This document shows, piece by piece, positions 29,001 to 38,100 of a DNA stretch of 64,000 nt. The notes beneath the pieces are model-generated. The model had not been told where the DNA came from. It worked only from the letters and a program-made list of their open reading frames with translations, and searched no databases. Position 1 is the stretch's first letter. The number at the start of each line of letters is the position of its first letter. Source of the stretch: Salinivirgaceae bacterium (lineage in GTDB: Bacteria; Bacteroidota; Bacteroidia; Bacteroidales; SZUA-534); NCBI GenBank assembly GCA_017557785.1, contig JAFYYA010000050.1, forward strand, positions 78,587 to 142,586. Direction: 5' to 3'. The translations under genes and the position numbers were made by a program.

Positions 29001-29824
29001 TTCCACCAACCTGCACAGAAACAGGCTTAACCGAAGGTGTACATTGTGCTAATTGCGGTAGAGTATTTGTCGCACAAGAAGAAGCGGCTGCAGCTTTAGG
29101 CCATAACTACAGCACACCAACATACGAGTGGGGTGAAGGCAACTCAACCTGCACTGCCACAAAAGTTTGTGCAAATGATAATGAGCACGTTGTTACAGAG
29201 ACTGCTGATGCAACTTCAGCGGTAACTGTAGCAGCTACTTGCGAAGCTGTGGGCACAAAAACTTTCACCGCAGAGTTTGCGGATGAAGATTTTGCAACAC
29301 AGCAGACAACTGAAGAGATTGCCGCCACCGGCCACAAAGAAGTAGTTGATGCCGCTGTGGCGGCAACCTGCACCGCAGCAGGCAAAACCGAAGGCAAGCA
29401 CTGTGAAGTTTGCAATGCGGTTTTGGTGGCACAAGCAGAAATACCTGCTTTAGGGCACGATTTCAAAACCTACAAGTTCGACAACAACGCCACCACCGAA
29501 GCCGATGGCACAGAGACGGCATTGTGTGAGCACGGCTGCGGCACAACCGACACCCGCACGGCTGCCGGCACCAAGATTGCCACAACACCCGAAAAAGGCA
29601 CCGCCGTTGCCGAATCGACCGCCAACGCCGTCAGCATCTACACAAGCAACAATATAATTGTGGTTGAGAACGCCACCACAGAAATCCGCGTTTATGATGC
29701 AATGGGCAGAATGATTTGTAGGGACGCGATTAATCGCGTCCGTACGGAAATCCCCGCCAACACCCCCGGCCTTTACATTGTAAGGGTAGGGAACGTGGCA
29801 AAACGGGTGATGATTAATGAATGA
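26060..29824 (+). CDS. BspA-like leucine-rich-repeat adhesin with T9SS sorting domain
   Basis: Intact paralogue (1254 residues) of the interrupted gene, 22 bases downstream and with an almost identical signal peptide. It carries roughly thirty-five LRR_5 units. Three copies of a non-LRR block (A.FASVESLCRITF.., then NGE.VT.LAIPES) and two copies of SEDGVLFNYNKT.LICYPAGK interrupt the LRR array. Towards the end are Cys/His modules ([16 protein letters not shown] and related) and a T9SS type A sorting domain ending [11 protein letters not shown]. The protein should cross the inner membrane by Sec and the outer membrane by T9SS and be fixed to the surface. BspA relatives bind host proteins or other bacteria. 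The ligand here is unknown. Confidence 0.9.
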   Translation: MKRILVLCFAAMLATQAWAQTTFEVGNLKYTVIEGTTNVSVTQGSTKPTGALDIPDKVTNPDNSVEYTVTSIGGNAFSSCSELTSITIPNSIKKIGESAFNNCNSLAKVEFASIESICGIEFPVWGNPLYITHHLFIDGVEITELIIPNTVTTISNYAFMGCSEITSVKISNSVKNIGQYAFRYCEKLATVSLGNGVTSVDATAFDECSNLTNINVDSGNLEFTSEDGVLFNYNKTKLICYPAGKSGNYTTPNSVTSIDDFAFNLCRNLTEINISNSVISIGYEAFRGCNGLTTLSIPNSVTRISSYAFLGCTELSSITIPNSVKSIGERAFENCKKLAKAEFASIESLCRISFGGYNANPLSYAHNLYINGEIVTSLAIPESITSINNYAFFGCSGLTSVTIPNTVTTIGYSAFEGCSGLTSVTIPESITSINNYAFFGCSGLTSVTIPNSVTSIGYYAFEGCSGLTSVTIPNSVTSIGNSAFAGCTGLTKADFASVESLCRITFSSEVANPLYYAHNLFINGENVTNLAIPESVTSIGNYAFSGCSGLTSVSIPNSVTSIGSNAFDDCTGLTSVTIPNSVTSIGDYAFHGCIGLTSVTIPNSVIRIGRLSFFNVKNIIYSGRARGNPWGALTVNGIIDEDFVYIDVAKTRLTAYIGVGGDVNIPESVKSIGSSAFKGCSGLSSVTIPNSVTSIGNSTFSGCSGLTMVIIGNSVTSIGDYAFEKCNSLTNINVENENTYYSSEDGVLFNYNKTTLICYPAGKTMSSYNIPNSVTSIGGYAFNGCSGLISVSIPNSVTNIGDYAFQSCIGLTSVSIPNSVTRIGSYAFNGCSGLTLVTIPNSVTSIGGYAFSGCRCLTSITIPNSITTIGGYAFSGCSGLISVTIPNSVKYINEYAFADCNSLTTVTIPNSVTSINRYAFSGCGNLNAIAFDGTSEPTIGTDAFKNVSSLVKVCVPENYSSDSFGGFSVYKGHNKVTDQAVPPTCTETGLTEGVHCANCGRVFVAQEEAAAALGHNYSTPTYEWGEGNSTCTATKVCANDNEHVVTETADATSAVTVAATCEAVGTKTFTAEFADEDFATQQTTEEIAATGHKEVVDAAVAATCTAAGKTEGKHCEVCNAVLVAQAEIPALGHDFKTYKFDNNATTEADGTETALCEHGCGTTDTRTAAGTKIATTPEKGTAVAESTANAVSIYTSNNIIVVENATTEIRVYDAMGRMICRDAINRVRTEIPANTPGLYIVRVGNVAKRVMINE
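27197..27412 (+). repeat. 138-base near-perfect internal duplication in the LRR array
   Basis: A 78-base block at 27197-27274 recurs at 27335-27412 with only a few changes. The period of 138 bases equals two LRR units, so this is a recent two-unit duplication. Adjacent units are also close copies at DNA level. Confidence 0.75.
29718..29745. repeat. Palindromic element within the second T9SS sorting domain
   Basis: 28 bases starting GTAGGGACGCGATT and ending AATCGCGTCCGTAC, arms pairing over 13 of 14 positions. It occupies the same place as the copy at 25930-25958 in the paralogue but has a different core and is read in a different frame (CRDAINRVRT). Confidence 0.75.
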
Positions 29825-29830
29825 TATCAT

Positions 29831-29858
29831 GTAGAGACGCAATGCATTGCGTCTCTAC
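29831..29858. repeat. Perfect copy of the palindromic element
   Basis: 28-base perfect palindrome with outer arms GTAGAGACG and CGTCTCTAC and centre AATGCATT, seven bases after the stop of the LRR adhesin. Confidence 0.8.
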
Positions 29859-29881
29859 AAAAAATGAATAAAAAATTGCTT

Positions 29882-29908
29882 GGGGTGAAGAAATATTCAC
29901 CCCTTTGC
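29882..29908 (+). terminator. Rho-independent terminator of the LRR operon
   Basis: GGGGTGAA (29882-29889) and TTCACCCC (29896-29903) form a perfect eight-pair stem with a six-base loop and a T-rich tail. Confidence 0.8.
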
Positions 29909-30175
29909 TTTTATATGCGCCACCGTGCAAAACACATTACGTAATCTACGCATGCCTTGTGCAAACGTTAAACTATACTATTGGGGCGGTTTTGCAACTG
30001 ACAATTATCAGTTTCCGAAAATTGATTTTCTGTAACCGCTTTAGCAAATAAATACGTAACTTTGCGCAACTTTTCTGGGAAAAGTGTGTAATACTTTTAA
30101 GGTAAAAACTTAATTCTTTAAAGTGTTAGAAACGAGATTCAACGAAATAATTGTAATTCTATAAAAAATAAAACG
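29909..30175 (+). promoter_or_regulatory. Control region of the glycogen operon
   Basis: This gene-free stretch holds a perfect -7 box TAACTTTG at 30057-30064 without a good -33 element at the usual distance. A hairpin follows just downstream: ACTTTTC, loop TGG, GAAAAGT (30069-30085). After it comes an A/T-rich leader of about 90 bases up to the ATG at 30176. The hairpin would lie at the 5' end of the transcript and could stabilise the message. No known riboswitch is recognised, and nothing else stands out between 29909 and 30050. Confidence 0.45.
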
Positions 30176-32494
30176 ATGGGATATTTAGAGTTTGACAAAA
30201 CAGAACTTGTAAATCTTGAGAATTCCTTGACCAAAGAAGTGTTGCGGACCAACCGTGCGGGTGCGTACTCGCTTACAACCCTGATTGGCTGCAACAACCG
30301 TAAGTATCACGGAATGTTGGTGTGCCCGCTGCCGCAGGTCGATGGTGGCCGCCACGTGTTGCTTTCTTCGCTCGACGAGACTATTATTCAGCACGAACGC
30401 GAGTTCAATCTGGCTTTGCATAAATATGAGGGTGACAACTATGAGCCGAAAGGTCACAAGTATGTTACCGAATTCTATACCAACCCGATACCGACACTCA
30501 TTTACGGTGTTGGCGGCGTTGTTCTGAAAAAAGAGAAAATCCTTGTCAAGAGTGAGCCGCGAATCCTTGTCCGCTACACTCTGCTCGACGCTCACAGCGA
30601 GACTAAAATCCGCTTCAAACCGTTCCTTGCTTTCCGCAACATTCACGCTTTGAGCAAGGCCAACCTTGATGCCAACACCAAGGTGAAGATGGTTGACAAC
30701 GGCATTTCGTCGTGTATGTATCAGGGCTATCCCGACCTTTATATCCAAACTTCGAAGAAGTGCGAGTTTGTTTCGGCACCCGACTGGTACTACAACATTG
30801 AGTACATTCTGGAGCAGAAGCGTGGCTACGATTTCAAAGAGGATTTGTTCGTGCCCGGATATTTCGAGGCGCCAATCAAGAAGGGCGAGAGCATTATTGT
30901 TTCGGCCGGATTGAGCGAGATTAAGCCTAACACGCTGAAGAAGAAATTCGACGACGAGGTTAGCGACCGCACACCGCGCAACAGTTTCGAGAACTGCCTG
31001 ATAAACGGTGCAGCGCAGTTGTTCCTGAACGAGGGCAAGGAAACCCGCATTCTGGCTGGTTTCCCGTGGTATCCGGCTCGCACACGCGACGCGCTTATCG
31101 CCCTGCCGAACCTGCTCTACAAGAACGAGACCCCGATGATTTACAAGAGCGTTCTCTCAACGCTCATTAGTCAGATAATCAACACCTTGACAAGCGGAAG
31201 CACCAATCTTGACGATTATGCCGACTGCCGTTCCGACGTTCCGATGTGGCTTGTTTGGTGCATTCAGCAAATCGACAAGCAATATCCGCAATATGACGTC
31301 TGGAAGGAATACGGAAAAGACGTTAAAAAGGTGATGAACAGCTATTTGGAGCACAAAATCAGTTTCCGTATCGACGAGAACGGAATGGTTTACAACACTT
31401 CGGATGCTGTGGCCAACACTTGGATGAACTCAACCATTCACGGCCGTCCGGTTCTGCCGCGCAACGGTTATGCTGTCGAGACTAACGCATTGTGGTACAA
31501 CGCAATAATGTACGTTCTCGAGAAGAGCAAAGGCGACAAGACCTTTGGTAAGAAATGGGTTGAGTTGGCCGAAAAACTGAAAAATAGTTTCGTTGCCACA
31601 TTCTGGAACGATGAGCGCGGCTATCTGGCTGACTATGTTACTTATGACTATGCAAACACGCAAGTTCGTCCGAACCAATTGCTGGCTTGCGCAGTTGACT
31701 ATACAATGCTCGACAAGCACCAAATCAAAGCCGTGTTGCGTGTGGTTGAGGAGCAACTGATGACCGCTTACGGTATCCGTTCGCTTTCACCCGATGATCC
31801 GCGCTATGTATCGCACTACCGTGGCACCGAAGAACAGCGTGAGAACGCAGCCTTCAACGGCTCGGTTTGGCCGTGGCTTTACGCTGCATATATCGACGCT
31901 TTGGCGAAAATCCAACCGCGTATGGTTGAATCGTCGGTCAACAAGTTCCTTGAGACCTTCGAGCCTGAAATGAGAACTGCCGGTATCAGTTGCTTGTCGG
32001 AGATGTACCACGGCGACCCACCGTATCACGGAAAGGGTGCCATTTCGTTCGCATTGAGTTTTGCAGCATTGCTTTATATGACTAGACTGTCGAAATCTTT
32101 TGCTGGCGAGACAGAGGTTGAGGCCAAAGCCGTGAAGAAATCGGTGAAAGCCACCGCAAAAGCCGACAAGAAAGAACCGAAAAAGGCAGAAGCAAAGAAG
32201 GAAGTGAAGAAGGCAGAGCCGAAGAAAGCCACTGCAAAGAAGGAAGTGAAGAAAGCAGAACCGAAGAAGGCTACTGCAACGAAAGAAGTGAAGAAGGCTG
32301 AACCGAAGAAAGCCGCAGCAAAGAAGGAAGTGAAGAAGGCAGAGCCGAAGAAAGCCGCTGCAAAGAAAGAAGTGAAGAAGGCAGAACCGAAAAAGGCTGC
32401 AGCAAAGAAGGAAGTGAAGAAAGCGGAGCCGAAAAAGGCGGCACCAAAAGCAGCGGCAAAGAAACCGGCCAAAGCGGCAACGAAAAAGAAATAA
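30176..32494 (+). CDS. Glycogen debranching enzyme (GH133-type) with Lys/Ala/Pro repeat tail
   Basis: Bacterial-type amylo-alpha-1,6-glucosidase. The N-terminal domain (about residues 15-235) begins with TNRAGAYSLTTLIGCNNRKYHGML, a hallmark of the GDE N-domain. The C-terminal (alpha/alpha)6 catalytic domain spans about 270-645, with GFPWYPARTRDALIALP, VETNALWYNA and RPNQLLA segments. It removes alpha-1,6 branches from glycogen or dextrins. Homologues normally end near here. Residues about 650-772 form an added low-complexity tail with six tandem copies of KKEVKKAEPKKATA, resembling histone H1-type tails. The tail is strongly basic and probably disordered. This is the first gene of a four-gene operon with spacers of 19-22 bases. 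Confidence 0.92.
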   Translation: MGYLEFDKTELVNLENSLTKEVLRTNRAGAYSLTTLIGCNNRKYHGMLVCPLPQVDGGRHVLLSSLDETIIQHEREFNLALHKYEGDNYEPKGHKYVTEFYTNPIPTLIYGVGGVVLKKEKILVKSEPRILVRYTLLDAHSETKIRFKPFLAFRNIHALSKANLDANTKVKMVDNGISSCMYQGYPDLYIQTSKKCEFVSAPDWYYNIEYILEQKRGYDFKEDLFVPGYFEAPIKKGESIIVSAGLSEIKPNTLKKKFDDEVSDRTPRNSFENCLINGAAQLFLNEGKETRILAGFPWYPARTRDALIALPNLLYKNETPMIYKSVLSTLISQIINTLTSGSTNLDDYADCRSDVPMWLVWCIQQIDKQYPQYDVWKEYGKDVKKVMNSYLEHKISFRIDENGMVYNTSDAVANTWMNSTIHGRPVLPRNGYAVETNALWYNAIMYVLEKSKGDKTFGKKWVELAEKLKNSFVATFWNDERGYLADYVTYDYANTQVRPNQLLACAVDYTMLDKHQIKAVLRVVEEQLMTAYGIRSLSPDDPRYVSHYRGTEEQRENAAFNGSVWPWLYAAYIDALAKIQPRMVESSVNKFLETFEPEMRTAGISCLSEMYHGDPPYHGKGAISFALSFAALLYMTRLSKSFAGETEVEAKAVKKSVKATAKADKKEPKKAEAKKEVKKAEPKKATAKKEVKKAEPKKATATKEVKKAEPKKAAAKKEVKKAEPKKAAAKKEVKKAEPKKAAAKKEVKKAEPKKAAPKAAAKKPAKAATKKK
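32195..32446 (+). repeat. Six tandem 42-base repeats encoding a 14-residue basic unit
   Basis: Six units of 42 bases, each encoding KKEVKKAEPKKA plus two small residues (residues 674-757 of the debranching enzyme). Copies differ mainly at AAA/AAG and GCA/GCT wobble positions, so the protein unit is better conserved than the DNA. Confidence 0.85.
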
Positions 32495-32516
32495 AGAACA
32501 ATAAAAATAACTGATA

Positions 32517-33806
32517 ATGAAAGTCTTAATGTTTGGGTGGGAGTTTCCGCCGCACATATCCGGAGGTTTGGGCACCGCTTGCTACGGCCTGACTAAAGGA
32601 ATGTCGAAGATTGAGGACCTTGAGGTAACTTTCGTTGTGCCAAAGGCTTACGGCGATGAGGATCAAGAGGCTATCAAACTTGTGGGTGCGGGAAACATAC
32701 CATTGCGATTCACAAAATCGGAGAGTTTCTCGGGTCAAATCAAGAATCTTCAGTACATTGAGGTAGGTTCGAATCTGGTTCCGTACTCAACGCCCGAAGA
32801 ATTCTACTCGCTGAAGAACGACCGTCGGTACAGTGGCAAGCACATTGTTGAAGTGGGAGAGTCGGGCTGTATTCCGTTCACCGGAAAATACGGCGACAAT
32901 CTGTTCACCGAAATCTACTATTACAGCCTGATTGCGGAGCAGATTGCCACAATGTACGATTTCGACATTATCCACGCACACGACTGGCTGGCTTACCCGG
33001 CTGGAATGGCGGCCAAACGCGTATCGGGCAAACCGCTTGTTGTGCACGTTCACGCCACCGATTTCGACCGTAGCGGCGGCAGCGTGAATCCGGCAGTCTA
33101 CAATATCGAAAAGGCCGGTCTCGACGCAGCCGACAAGGCAATCACCGTGAGCAACCTGACCCGCGATATCGTTATCAACAAATATGGTCAGTCGCCTGAC
33201 AAGGTTGAGACCGTTTACAACGCCGTTGAGCCTAACCTGAAGGCAGTCGACCGTCAGAAGAAAGGTTTCGACGAGAAGGTTGTGACGTTCCTTGGCCGTA
33301 TCACAATGCAGAAGGGTCCTGAATTCTTTATTGAGGCCGCCTACAAGGTTCTCAAGAAGATGGACAACGTGCGCTTTGTGATGGCCGGCAGCGGCGATAT
33401 GATGAACAAGATGATTGAACGTGCTGCAAGTCTGGGAATTATGGACAAGTTCCACTTCACAGGCTTCCTTCGCGGCGACGCTGTGTTCCGTATGTTCAAC
33501 TACAGCGACGTTTACATAATGCCTTCAGTATCAGAGCCTTTCGGTATCTCGCCACTTGAGGCTATGCAATCGGGCGTGCCTGTAATCATTTCGAAGCAGT
33601 CGGGTGTGAGCGAGATTCTGAAACACGCCATCAAGATTGACTTCTGGGACATCGACAAAATGGCAAACGCAATTTACGCGCTGCTCAACTATCCGTCGCT
33701 TGCGAAAACAATCGGCGAAAACGGCTTGAAAGAGGCCAACAGCCTGCGCTGGGAGGAATCGGCAAAGCACGTTTACAATATCTATAAATCAGTATTAAAT
33801 AAGTAA
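32517..33806 (+). CDS. GT4-family glycosyltransferase of the glycogen operon
   Basis: A GT-B fold retaining glycosyltransferase of 429 residues. The N-terminal domain starts KVLMFGWEFPPHISGGLGTA, the glycine loop that binds the acceptor/nucleotide. The C-terminal domain has VTFLGRITMQKGPEFFIEA and the E-x7-E sugar-nucleotide motif in SEPFGISPLEAMQ. Homologues sit beside GH57 enzymes in many Bacteroidetes and other bacteria and take part in alpha-glucan synthesis. Whether this one uses ADP- or UDP-glucose cannot be read from sequence. It lies 22 bases after the debranching gene and 19 bases before the GH57 gene. Confidence 0.9.
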   Translation: MKVLMFGWEFPPHISGGLGTACYGLTKGMSKIEDLEVTFVVPKAYGDEDQEAIKLVGAGNIPLRFTKSESFSGQIKNLQYIEVGSNLVPYSTPEEFYSLKNDRRYSGKHIVEVGESGCIPFTGKYGDNLFTEIYYYSLIAEQIATMYDFDIIHAHDWLAYPAGMAAKRVSGKPLVVHVHATDFDRSGGSVNPAVYNIEKAGLDAADKAITVSNLTRDIVINKYGQSPDKVETVYNAVEPNLKAVDRQKKGFDEKVVTFLGRITMQKGPEFFIEAAYKVLKKMDNVRFVMAGSGDMMNKMIERAASLGIMDKFHFTGFLRGDAVFRMFNYSDVYIMPSVSEPFGISPLEAMQSGVPVIISKQSGVSEILKHAIKIDFWDIDKMANAIYALLNYPSLAKTIGENGLKEANSLRWEESAKHVYNIYKSVLNK

Positions 33807-33825
33807 CCTTATAAAATTTGGAACT

Positions 33826-35106
33826 ATGAAGCATTTATGTCTTTATTTTCAGGTTCATCAACCATTCCGCTTCCGCAAATACTCGTTCTTCGATATCGGC
33901 AGCGACCATTATTACTATGACGACTATCTTAATGAGTCGATTCTGCAAAAGGTGGCACGCAACTGCTATCTGCCAACTAACGAATTGCTGCTCAAACTGA
34001 TAGAGAAGCACGGACGCAACTTTAAGGTTACTTTCTCAATCACAGGCATCGCGCTCGACCAATTTGAGTTGTATGCACCGGAGGTGATTGAGAGTTTCCA
34101 ACGCCTGGCTAAAACCGGTCAGGTTGAGTTCCTTGCCGAAACTTACTCGCACTCGCTGGCTTCGCAGGCCAACCTTGACGTTATGAAGAAGCAGGTTAAG
34201 GAGCACTCGGCAAAGATTGAGAAACTGTTCGGTCAGAAGCCGAAAGTGTTCCGCAACACAGAGTTGATTTACTCTGACGAGGTTGGTGCAGCCGTTTACA
34301 AAATGGGTTACAAGGGAATGCTCACAGAGGGAGCAAAACATATCTTGGGCTGGAAATCGCCTAACTTCTTGTACTACAACGCTAAAGAGCCGCAGTTGAA
34401 GTTGCTGCTTCGCAACTATACGTTGAGCGACGACATCTCGTTCCGCTTCTGCGCAAAGCATTGGACTGCTGACTCTTATGCCGCAAAACTGAACGAAATT
34501 CCTGACAAGGAGGAAGTTGTGAATCTGTTTATGGATTACGAGACGTTTGGCGAGCATCAGGAGAAGGAGACAGGCATCTTCCAATTCCTTGAGCATCTGC
34601 CTGACGCAATTCTGAATCAGACCGATTTCCGCTTTGCAACACCGTCGTCGATAATCAAGAACGTGCAGCCGGTGGCCGCCATCAATGTTCCTTACCCGAT
34701 TTCGTGGGCCGACGAGGAGCGCGACATCACCGCCTGGCTGGGTAACAATATGCAGAACGAGGCGTTCAGCAAACTCTACGCCCTGACCGACAAGATTGCG
34801 CTGGTGAAAGACTCGCAGGTTCTTCAGGACTGGGAGTATCTGCAGACGAGCGACCATTTCTACTATATGTCGACAAAATGGTTCAGCGACGGCGAGGTTC
34901 ACGCATATTTCAACCCCTACAAGACACCGTACGACGCGTTCATCAACTATATGAACGTGCTGACTGACTTTACGTTGCGTGTGAACAAGGCTCTGCCTGA
35001 CTCTGAAATCAGAACCTGCCGCGACGTTGAGAAACTGCAGGATATGGTGATTGAGCAGAAGGCTGAAATCAAGAAACTTAAATCGAAAAAATCGAAAACT
35101 GAATAA
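33826..35106 (+). CDS. GH57 family alpha-glucan-active enzyme
   Basis: A 426-residue GH57 protein. The N-terminal YFQVHQPFRFRKYSFFDIGS matches the first conserved region of the family. The predicted nucleophile is Glu146 in FRNTELIYSD and the acid/base lies in MDYETFGEHQ, Asp237. GH57 enzymes include alpha-amylases, 4-alpha-glucanotransferases and branching enzymes; this short form is usually annotated as an alpha-amylase. The last 30 residues are a Lys-rich coiled coil (QKAEIKKLKSKKSK). In this operon it may remodel or branch glycogen, because no GlgB is seen in the window. No signal peptide, so cytoplasmic. Confidence 0.9.
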   Translation: MKHLCLYFQVHQPFRFRKYSFFDIGSDHYYYDDYLNESILQKVARNCYLPTNELLLKLIEKHGRNFKVTFSITGIALDQFELYAPEVIESFQRLAKTGQVEFLAETYSHSLASQANLDVMKKQVKEHSAKIEKLFGQKPKVFRNTELIYSDEVGAAVYKMGYKGMLTEGAKHILGWKSPNFLYYNAKEPQLKLLLRNYTLSDDISFRFCAKHWTADSYAAKLNEIPDKEEVVNLFMDYETFGEHQEKETGIFQFLEHLPDAILNQTDFRFATPSSIIKNVQPVAAINVPYPISWADEERDITAWLGNNMQNEAFSKLYALTDKIALVKDSQVLQDWEYLQTSDHFYYMSTKWFSDGEVHAYFNPYKTPYDAFINYMNVLTDFTLRVNKALPDSEIRTCRDVEKLQDMVIEQKAEIKKLKSKKSKTE

Positions 35107-35127
35107 TCCTTGTTTAATTTGAAGTAA

Positions 35128-38100
35128 ATGAGTGATTTAATTAAACCTGCGTTTCTTTTCGAGACAAGTTGGGAAGTTTGCAACAAGGTGGGCGGTATCC
35201 ACACTGTGATAACTTCGAAAATGCCGAATGAGTATGCCGCTTATGGCGACAACATCATATTCATCGGCCCCGATTTGGTACGGGAGGACGGCAATCCGGA
35301 GTTCATCGAGGATAAAAGCCTGAAACCCGAATGGAAGGAAGTCGCTGAAAAAGAAGGCCTTCGCCTGAAAATAGGCCGTTGGAACGTGGCTCACAAACCA
35401 ATGGCGGTGCTGGTCGATTACACCGTATTCATCCCGTTGAAGGACAAATTGTTCGCTTCGTGGTGGGAGACCTACAAACTCGATTCGATTACGGGCGAGT
35501 GGGAGTATATTGAGTCGGTGCTGTTCGGCTATGCGGCCGGAAAGGTTGTTGAGAGTTACAAGAATTTCTATCTGCCCGATTCGCCGGTTGTGGCGCAGTT
35601 CCACGAGTGGCAGACGGGTTCGGGTGTGCTTTATCTCGACAGAGCCTGCCCGAAGGTGGCAACCGTGTTCACCACACACGCCACAGTGCTCGGCCGCTCG
35701 GTGGCTGGCAACGGATTCCCGCTCTACAAGAGTCTGGGCTCGTTCGACCCCGATATCCGCGCACGCGAACTTGGCGTAATGGCCAAACACTCGCTCGAGA
35801 AAACCGCCGCTCAAGTGGCTTCGGTTTACACAACAGTGAGTCAGGTTACGGCCAACGAGTGCAAGGTGCTGCTCAACAATGAGCCCGACGCCGTTACACC
35901 TAACGGATTCGCACTCAACCATCTGCCGAAAATGGACGCCGACGTGGCCAAAAACGCCCGCAAGAAACTTGCGGAGGTTACAGAGGCTCTGACAGGCAAC
36001 AAATGCGACGACGAGACACTATTTGTGGCAATCTCGGGACGCTATGAGTTCAAAAACAAAGGCATCGACATCTTTATCGACGCTCTTGGAAAACTCAACA
36101 CCCGCAGCGAATACAAGCACAATGTTGTGGGCTTCATTCTGGTGCCGAACTTCAACTACGGCCCGCGCAAGTGTGTTGCCGACCGTCTGGCCGACAGCAA
36201 CGTCCGCATACCCGACGAGCGCATCACAACGCACTCGCTCAATCCTGACTACTACGACCCGGTAATGGATAAAACCAATCAGTTGCAACTGACTAACAAT
36301 CAGGGGCAGCAGGTGAACGTGGTTCTGGTGCCGGTTTATCTGAACGGCAACGACGGCATTTTCAATATGCCTTACTACGAACTTTTGAGCGGTTTCGACT
36401 TGACAGCCTTCCCGTCGTACTACGAGCCGTGGGGCTACACGCCGCTTGAGAGCATTGCAGTTGGAGTGCCCACAGTAACAACGAGTATGGCCGGATTCGG
36501 ACAGTGGATGCAGAAGCGCACAAGCGGCATTGCCGACGGAATTGAGGTTCTGAACCGCACCGAAGACAACTACTGGGAAGTGGTTGACGATTTGGCGGGC
36601 ATCATCACGAAAGTGTACAAAATGCCGGCTGCCGACCGCCAAAAACTTCGCCAAAAGGCAAAAGAACAGGCGCAGGAAATCAGTTGGGACAATCTGTTCC
36701 ACTATTACACCGAAGCCTACAGCAAGGCTCTGACACTGTCGCTGGCACGTGCCGAAGACCAAACAACGCATATAAACAACAATTTTAATAATAGTCAAAA
36801 ACTTATGAGTAACGAACCAATTTGGAAGAAAATGGTTATCCACTCGGACCTTCCCGAAAGGCTGAAAAACCTGGATAATCTTGCAAATAACCTTTGGTGG
36901 TGCTGGAACTACGAGGCAATCGAAATGTTCAAGTACATCGACCCCGAACTGTGGGCGAAAGTGGAGAAGAACCCGATAGCATTGCTGAAGGTTGTCTCGA
37001 CGGCGCGTCTGGCCGAACTTGAGAAAGACACCGCCTTCCTGGCAAAATTCGACCGCGTGTCGAAGACGTTTGCCGAATATATGAGCGCATCGCCGCGTAA
37101 GGATATGCCGCTTGTGGGCTACTTCAGTATGGAGTACGGCCTGACCGACAACCTGAAGATTTTCTCGGGTGGTCTGGGTATTCTGGCCGGTGACTATCTG
37201 AAAGAGGCGAGCGATTCGAATATGCCTATGGTGGGCATCGGATTCCTTTACAAATACGGATATTTCACACAGGAACTGACGGTTTCGGGCGAGCAGCAGG
37301 CTAGCCTGGTTCCGCAGAATATGGATAATCTGCCGATTTCGGCTGTTCTTGACGAGTTCAAACGTCAACTGACAATATCGCTCAATCTGCCGGGTCGTAT
37401 GGTTAAAGCCCGCATTTGGAAGGTTCAGGTTGGCCGTATTCCTTTGTATCTGCTCGACACCGAACATCCTGACAACAGTCCGGAGGATCGCGCTATCACA
37501 CAACAGTTGTATGGTGGCGACTGGGAGAACCGTCTGAAACAGGAAATGTTGCTCGGTATGGGCGGTATCAGGGCTCTGAAGGCTATGAACATCAAGCCGA
37601 ATGTGTTCCACTGCAACGAGGGACACGCCGCAATGATCAACGTTGAGCGTCTGTCGGACTATGTTCAGCACGAGAATCTGACCTTCAACGAGGCTCTTGA
37701 GGCTGTTCGCGCTTCGTCGCTGTTCACCACACACACACCGGTTCCGGCTGGTCACGACGCCTTCGACCAAAACTTGATTCGCACCTATCTGCGTCCTGTT
37801 CCGGAGCGTCTGAAGATTGATTGGGACACATTTATGAACCTTGGCCTGGCACCCGACGGCAAGTTCTCTATGAGCGTTCTTGCCACCCGCACATCGCAGG
37901 AAATGAACGGCGTTAGTATGTTGCACGGCGAGGTTACAAAAGATATGTTCAAGTATATGTGGCCGGGTTTCTCGACCAACGAGTTGTATATCAACTATGT
38001 AACCAACGGTGTTCATATGCCGACCTGGGCAGCCAAAGAGTGGCGCCGTCTGTATGAGAGCACCTTCGGCGACGGCTTTATGCAAGACCAATCGAACACC

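Noticed and set aside
26060-29824. Regular 69-base repeats that could suggest a CRISPR array
   Set aside because: Repeats and spacers are in one open frame and encode LRR units; there are no constant repeats with unrelated spacers.
32074-32472. Minus-strand frame with repeated AFFGSAFFTSFF hydrophobic units
   Set aside because: It is the reverse reading of the 42-base repeats of the debranching enzyme tail and has no independent support.
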